The notes beneath the pieces are model-generated. The model did not search any database. It was not told where the DNA came from and saw only the letters and a program-made list of their open reading frames with translations. A stretch of DNA of 64,000 nt from Variovorax sp. OK212 (GTDB lineage Bacteria > Pseudomonadota > Gammaproteobacteria > Burkholderiales > Burkholderiaceae_C): NCBI RefSeq assembly GCF_900112425.1, contig NZ_FOLP01000007.1:186001-250000 (forward strand). Direction: 5' to 3'. The position numbers were made by a program, and so were the translations under genes. Positions 61,395 to 64,000 of the stretch are shown here, piece by piece. The stretch's first letter is position 1. The number at the start of each line of letters is the position of its first letter.

Positions 61395-62294
61395 ATGAAC
61401 AGAATCGGATTCATCGCCTCGTCGATCCTCGTCTTGCTCGTGCTGTTGAGCTCGACCCTCTTCGTGGTCGACCAGCGCCAGTTCGGCGTGGTCTATGCCC
61501 TCGGCCAGATCAAGCAGGTCATCACCGAGCCCGGCCTGAACTTCAAGCTGCCGCCGCCGTTCCAGAACGTGTCGTACATCGACAAGCGCCTGCTGACGCT
61601 CTCGAGCGTCGACACCGAGCCGATGCTCACCGCCGAAAAGCAGCGCGTGGTCATCGACTGGTACGTGCGCTGGCGCATCAGCGACCCGCAGGCCTACATC
61701 CGCAACGTCGGCCTCGACGAGAACGCCGGTGCCATGCAGCTCAACCGCGTGGTGCGTAATGCGTTCCAGGAAAACATCAACAAGCGCACCGTGCGCGACC
61801 TGATCTCGGTGCGCCGCGAAGCCCTGATGGCCGACGTGCAGCGCGAAGTGCTGTCGGTGGTGAAGGGGGCCAAGCCCTGGGGCGTGGACGTCGTCGACGT
61901 GCGCATCACCCGCGTCGACTACGTCGAGGCGATCACCGAATCGGTCTACCGCCGCATGGAAGCCGAGCGCAAGCGCGTGGCCAACGAACTGCGTTCGACC
62001 GGTACCGCCGAGGGTGAAAAGATCCGCGCCGACGCTGACCGCCAGCGTGAAGTGATCGTGGCGAATGCCTACCGCGACGCACAGAAGATCAAGGGCGAGG
62101 GCGATGCCCAGGCCGCCGCCGCGTATTCCGAGTCGTTCGGCCGCGATCCGCAGTTCGCCCAGTTCTACCGCAGCCTCGAGGCCTACAAGCAGAGCTTCAA
62201 CAAGAAGAGCGACGTGATGGTGCTCGACCCGTCGTCGGACTTCTTCCGCGCCATGCAGGGCTCGGGATCGAACACCAGCGCGCCTCGCCGCTGA
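61395..62294 (+). CDS. hflC: FtsH protease modulator HflC
   Basis: HflC is the partner of HflK. The 299-residue protein has an N-terminal membrane segment (GFIASSILVLLVLLSSTLFVV) and an SPFH domain (DQRQFGVVYALGQIKQVIT, then VRRNAFQENINKRTVRDLIS region). AGAAG precedes the ATG. The pair hflK-hflC is universal in this cluster. Confidence 0.97.
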   Translation: MNRIGFIASSILVLLVLLSSTLFVVDQRQFGVVYALGQIKQVITEPGLNFKLPPPFQNVSYIDKRLLTLSSVDTEPMLTAEKQRVVIDWYVRWRISDPQAYIRNVGLDENAGAMQLNRVVRNAFQENINKRTVRDLISVRREALMADVQREVLSVVKGAKPWGVDVVDVRITRVDYVEAITESVYRRMEAERKRVANELRSTGTAEGEKIRADADRQREVIVANAYRDAQKIKGEGDAQAAAAYSESFGRDPQFAQFYRSLEAYKQSFNKKSDVMVLDPSSDFFRAMQGSGSNTSAPRR

Positions 62295-62310
62295 TTCGTC
62301 TTCCGGAGCC

Positions 62311-62499
62311 GTGAGCGCCGACACCTTCTGGAGCGCCTTGGCGCTCGTCCTGGTCATCGAAGGCATCCTGCCTTTCGTCTCGCCAGGAGGGTGGCGGCGC
62401 GGCTTCGGGCAGCTCATGCAGCTGCGCGACGGCCAGCTCCGTTTCTTTGGACTTTGCAGCATCCTGCTGGGTTTGGCACTGCTCTGGATCTTGGGGTAG
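62311..62499 (+). CDS. DUF2065 small inner membrane protein (YjeT-like)
   Basis: The 62-residue protein has two membrane segments (FWSALALVLVIEGILPFV and LRFFGLCSILLGLALLWIL) and matches the DUF2065/YjeT family, which often follows hflC. It begins with GTG 62311, 16 bases after hflC. The function is unknown. Confidence 0.88.
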   Translation: MSADTFWSALALVLVIEGILPFVSPGGWRRGFGQLMQLRDGQLRFFGLCSILLGLALLWILG

Positions 62500-62543
62500 C
62501 GCGGTCCCGGTAGAATCCCGGTTTAACCACGCCCCCGATCCCC

Positions 62544-63704
62544 ATGTCCGCCTGGGTCCTCCCGGATCACATTGCCGATGTGCTGCCTTCCGAGGCGCGC
62601 CACATCGAAGAACTTCGACGCCAGCTGCTCGATACCGCCCGTGGCTATGGCTACGAGCTGGTGATGCCGCCGCTGCTCGAGCACCTCGAGTCGTTGCTTT
62701 CGGGCACCGGCGAGGCACTCGACCTCCAAACCTTCAAGCTCGTCGACCAGCTCTCCGGCCGCAGCATGGGCCTTCGTGCCGACACCACCCCCCAGGTGGC
62801 GCGCATCGATGCCCACCTGCTCAACCGCGACGGCGTGGCCCGCCTGTGCTACTGCGGCCCGGTGCTCCACACCCGGCCCGACCGGCCGCACGCCACCCGC
62901 GAGCCGCTGCAGTTCGGCGCCGAGATCTACGGCCACGCCGGCCTCGAGGCCGACACCGAAACCCTGCTGTTGGCGCTCGACTGCCTCCAGGCCGCCGGCC
63001 TGGAAGAGGGCGTGATCGTCGACCTGGCCGATGCCCGCATCGTGCGTGCGCTGTTCGCCGGCGTGCCGATCGATGCCGCCGGGCTGGCCCGTGTGCATGC
63101 CGCGCTGGCCGCCAAGGACGCGAGCGAGCTCGACGCGCTCACCAAAAACTTTCCTGCCGCCTCCCGTGACGGGTTGCGCGCGCTGGTCGGGCTGTACGGC
63201 GACGCGTCGGTGCTCGACGAGGCCGCCAAGGCGCTCAAGGGCACGCCCGCCGTGGCCGCGGCGCTGGCCGACCTGAAGCAGCTGGCCGCCGGCCTGCAGG
63301 GCGTGCCGGGCCGCCAGATCAGCTTCGACCTGGCCGACCTGCGCGGCTACGCCTACTACAGCGGCATGCGCTTCGGCATCTACGTGCCCGGCGCGGCCGA
63401 TTCGCTGGTGCGCGGCGGCCGCTACGACGAGGTGGGGGCCGTGTTCGGCCGCAACCGTCCGGCCGTCGGCTTCAGCCTGGACGTGCGCGAGCTGGTCGGC
63501 GTGCTGCCGGCCCGCCCGCTGCGCGCCGCCATCCGCGCGCCCTGGAGCGACGCGGCGGGGCTGCGTCAGGCAATTGCCCAATTGCGCAAGGCCGGCGAAA
63601 CGGTAGTCTGCGTGCTGCCGGGCCATGGCAGCGAAATCGATGAATTCCATTGCGACCGCGAGCTCGTCGAGCAAGCGGGCCAGTGGAATGTCCGAGCGAT
63701 CTGA
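62544..63704 (+). CDS. hisZ: ATP phosphoribosyltransferase regulatory subunit HisZ
   Basis: HisZ is a HisRS-like protein without synthetase activity that regulates the short-form HisG. The 386-residue protein has the class II fold with LVDQLSGRSMGLRADTTPQVAR and a degenerate motif 2 (CGPVLHTRPDRPHATREPLQFGAEIYGH), and lacks the anticodon-binding domain of HisS. hisG is not in this window. purA follows after 23 bases, the common order in betaproteobacteria. Confidence 0.95.
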   Translation: MSAWVLPDHIADVLPSEARHIEELRRQLLDTARGYGYELVMPPLLEHLESLLSGTGEALDLQTFKLVDQLSGRSMGLRADTTPQVARIDAHLLNRDGVARLCYCGPVLHTRPDRPHATREPLQFGAEIYGHAGLEADTETLLLALDCLQAAGLEEGVIVDLADARIVRALFAGVPIDAAGLARVHAALAAKDASELDALTKNFPAASRDGLRALVGLYGDASVLDEAAKALKGTPAVAAALADLKQLAAGLQGVPGRQISFDLADLRGYAYYSGMRFGIYVPGAADSLVRGGRYDEVGAVFGRNRPAVGFSLDVRELVGVLPARPLRAAIRAPWSDAAGLRQAIAQLRKAGETVVCVLPGHGSEIDEFHCDRELVEQAGQWNVRAI

Positions 63705-63712
63705 ATTTTTGA

Positions 63713-64000
<288 letters not shown>

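Overview
The window is about 64 kb of GC-rich, densely packed chromosome from a betaproteobacterium. Everything points to the Comamonadaceae, and a Variovorax-like organism is my best guess. The reasons are the gene content and order (isc operon; a pdh operon whose E3 subunit carries its own lipoyl domain; rlmN-pilF-rodZ-ispG-hisS-yfgM-bamB-der-hfq-hflX-hflK-hflC-hisZ-purA), the strong GC bias at third codon positions, and GC-rich structured intergenic elements. The species assignment is inference. I see no insertion sequence, prophage, CRISPR array or rRNA; nearly all genes are core housekeeping genes.

Layout. 1-4.2 kb: iron-sulfur cluster assembly (iscS 3' end, iscU, iscA, hscB, hscA, fdx). 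4.1-5.1 kb: a 29-codon mini-ORF, dnaQ and tRNA-Val(CAC). 5.1-9 kb: an amidase/lipoprotein pair, a 40-residue proline-rich peptide behind a 9-bp tandem repeat, an L-2-hydroxyglutarate-oxidase-like flavoprotein, and a DUF883/YqjE-YqjK membrane pair. 9-14.5 kb: pyrD and rpiA diverge; the minus-strand run holds a DUF4124-glutaredoxin protein, prlC and folD. 14.5-17.8 kb: a FixJ-type two-component system divergent from the pyruvate dehydrogenase operon (aceE, aceF, a proteasome-like Ntn hydrolase, lpdA; 18-25 kb). 25-31 kb: NlpC/P60 hydrolase, PQQ-type sugar dehydrogenase, lipoprotein hydrolase, an HpaB-family protein with a divergent TetR regulator, and an isochorismatase-like hydrolase. 31-40.7 kb: prpE, the 2-oxoglutarate dehydrogenase operon (sucA, sucB, lpd), zapE and a secreted coiled-coil protein. 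40.7-49 kb: PP2C phosphatase, DUF465 protein, DinG-type helicase, bamD, rluD, scpB, rluB. 49-64 kb: ndk, rlmN and the conserved block ending in a partial purA.

The central metabolic genes work together: PDH makes acetyl-CoA, PrpE activates propionate, and OGDH runs the TCA step. Each 2-oxo acid dehydrogenase has its own E3. Protein quality control recurs in the window (HscA/HscB, HflK/HflC, PrlC, BamB/BamD, YfgM and the proteasome homologue inside the pdh operon).

The most interesting observations are: (1) an HslV/proteasome-like N-terminal-threonine hydrolase translationally coupled to E3 of pyruvate dehydrogenase; (2) a 17-bp dyad, GCTAY-N7-RTAGC, found inside four unrelated genes always in the same codon phase; (3) a 143-bp structured element bounded by an 11-bp inverted repeat between sucB and lpd, with a related element after aceF; (4) an amidase/lipoprotein pair arranged like an effector and its immunity protein; (5) an HpaB-family protein that resembles 4-hydroxybutyryl-CoA dehydratase but lacks two cluster ligands; (6) predicted leaderless transcripts.
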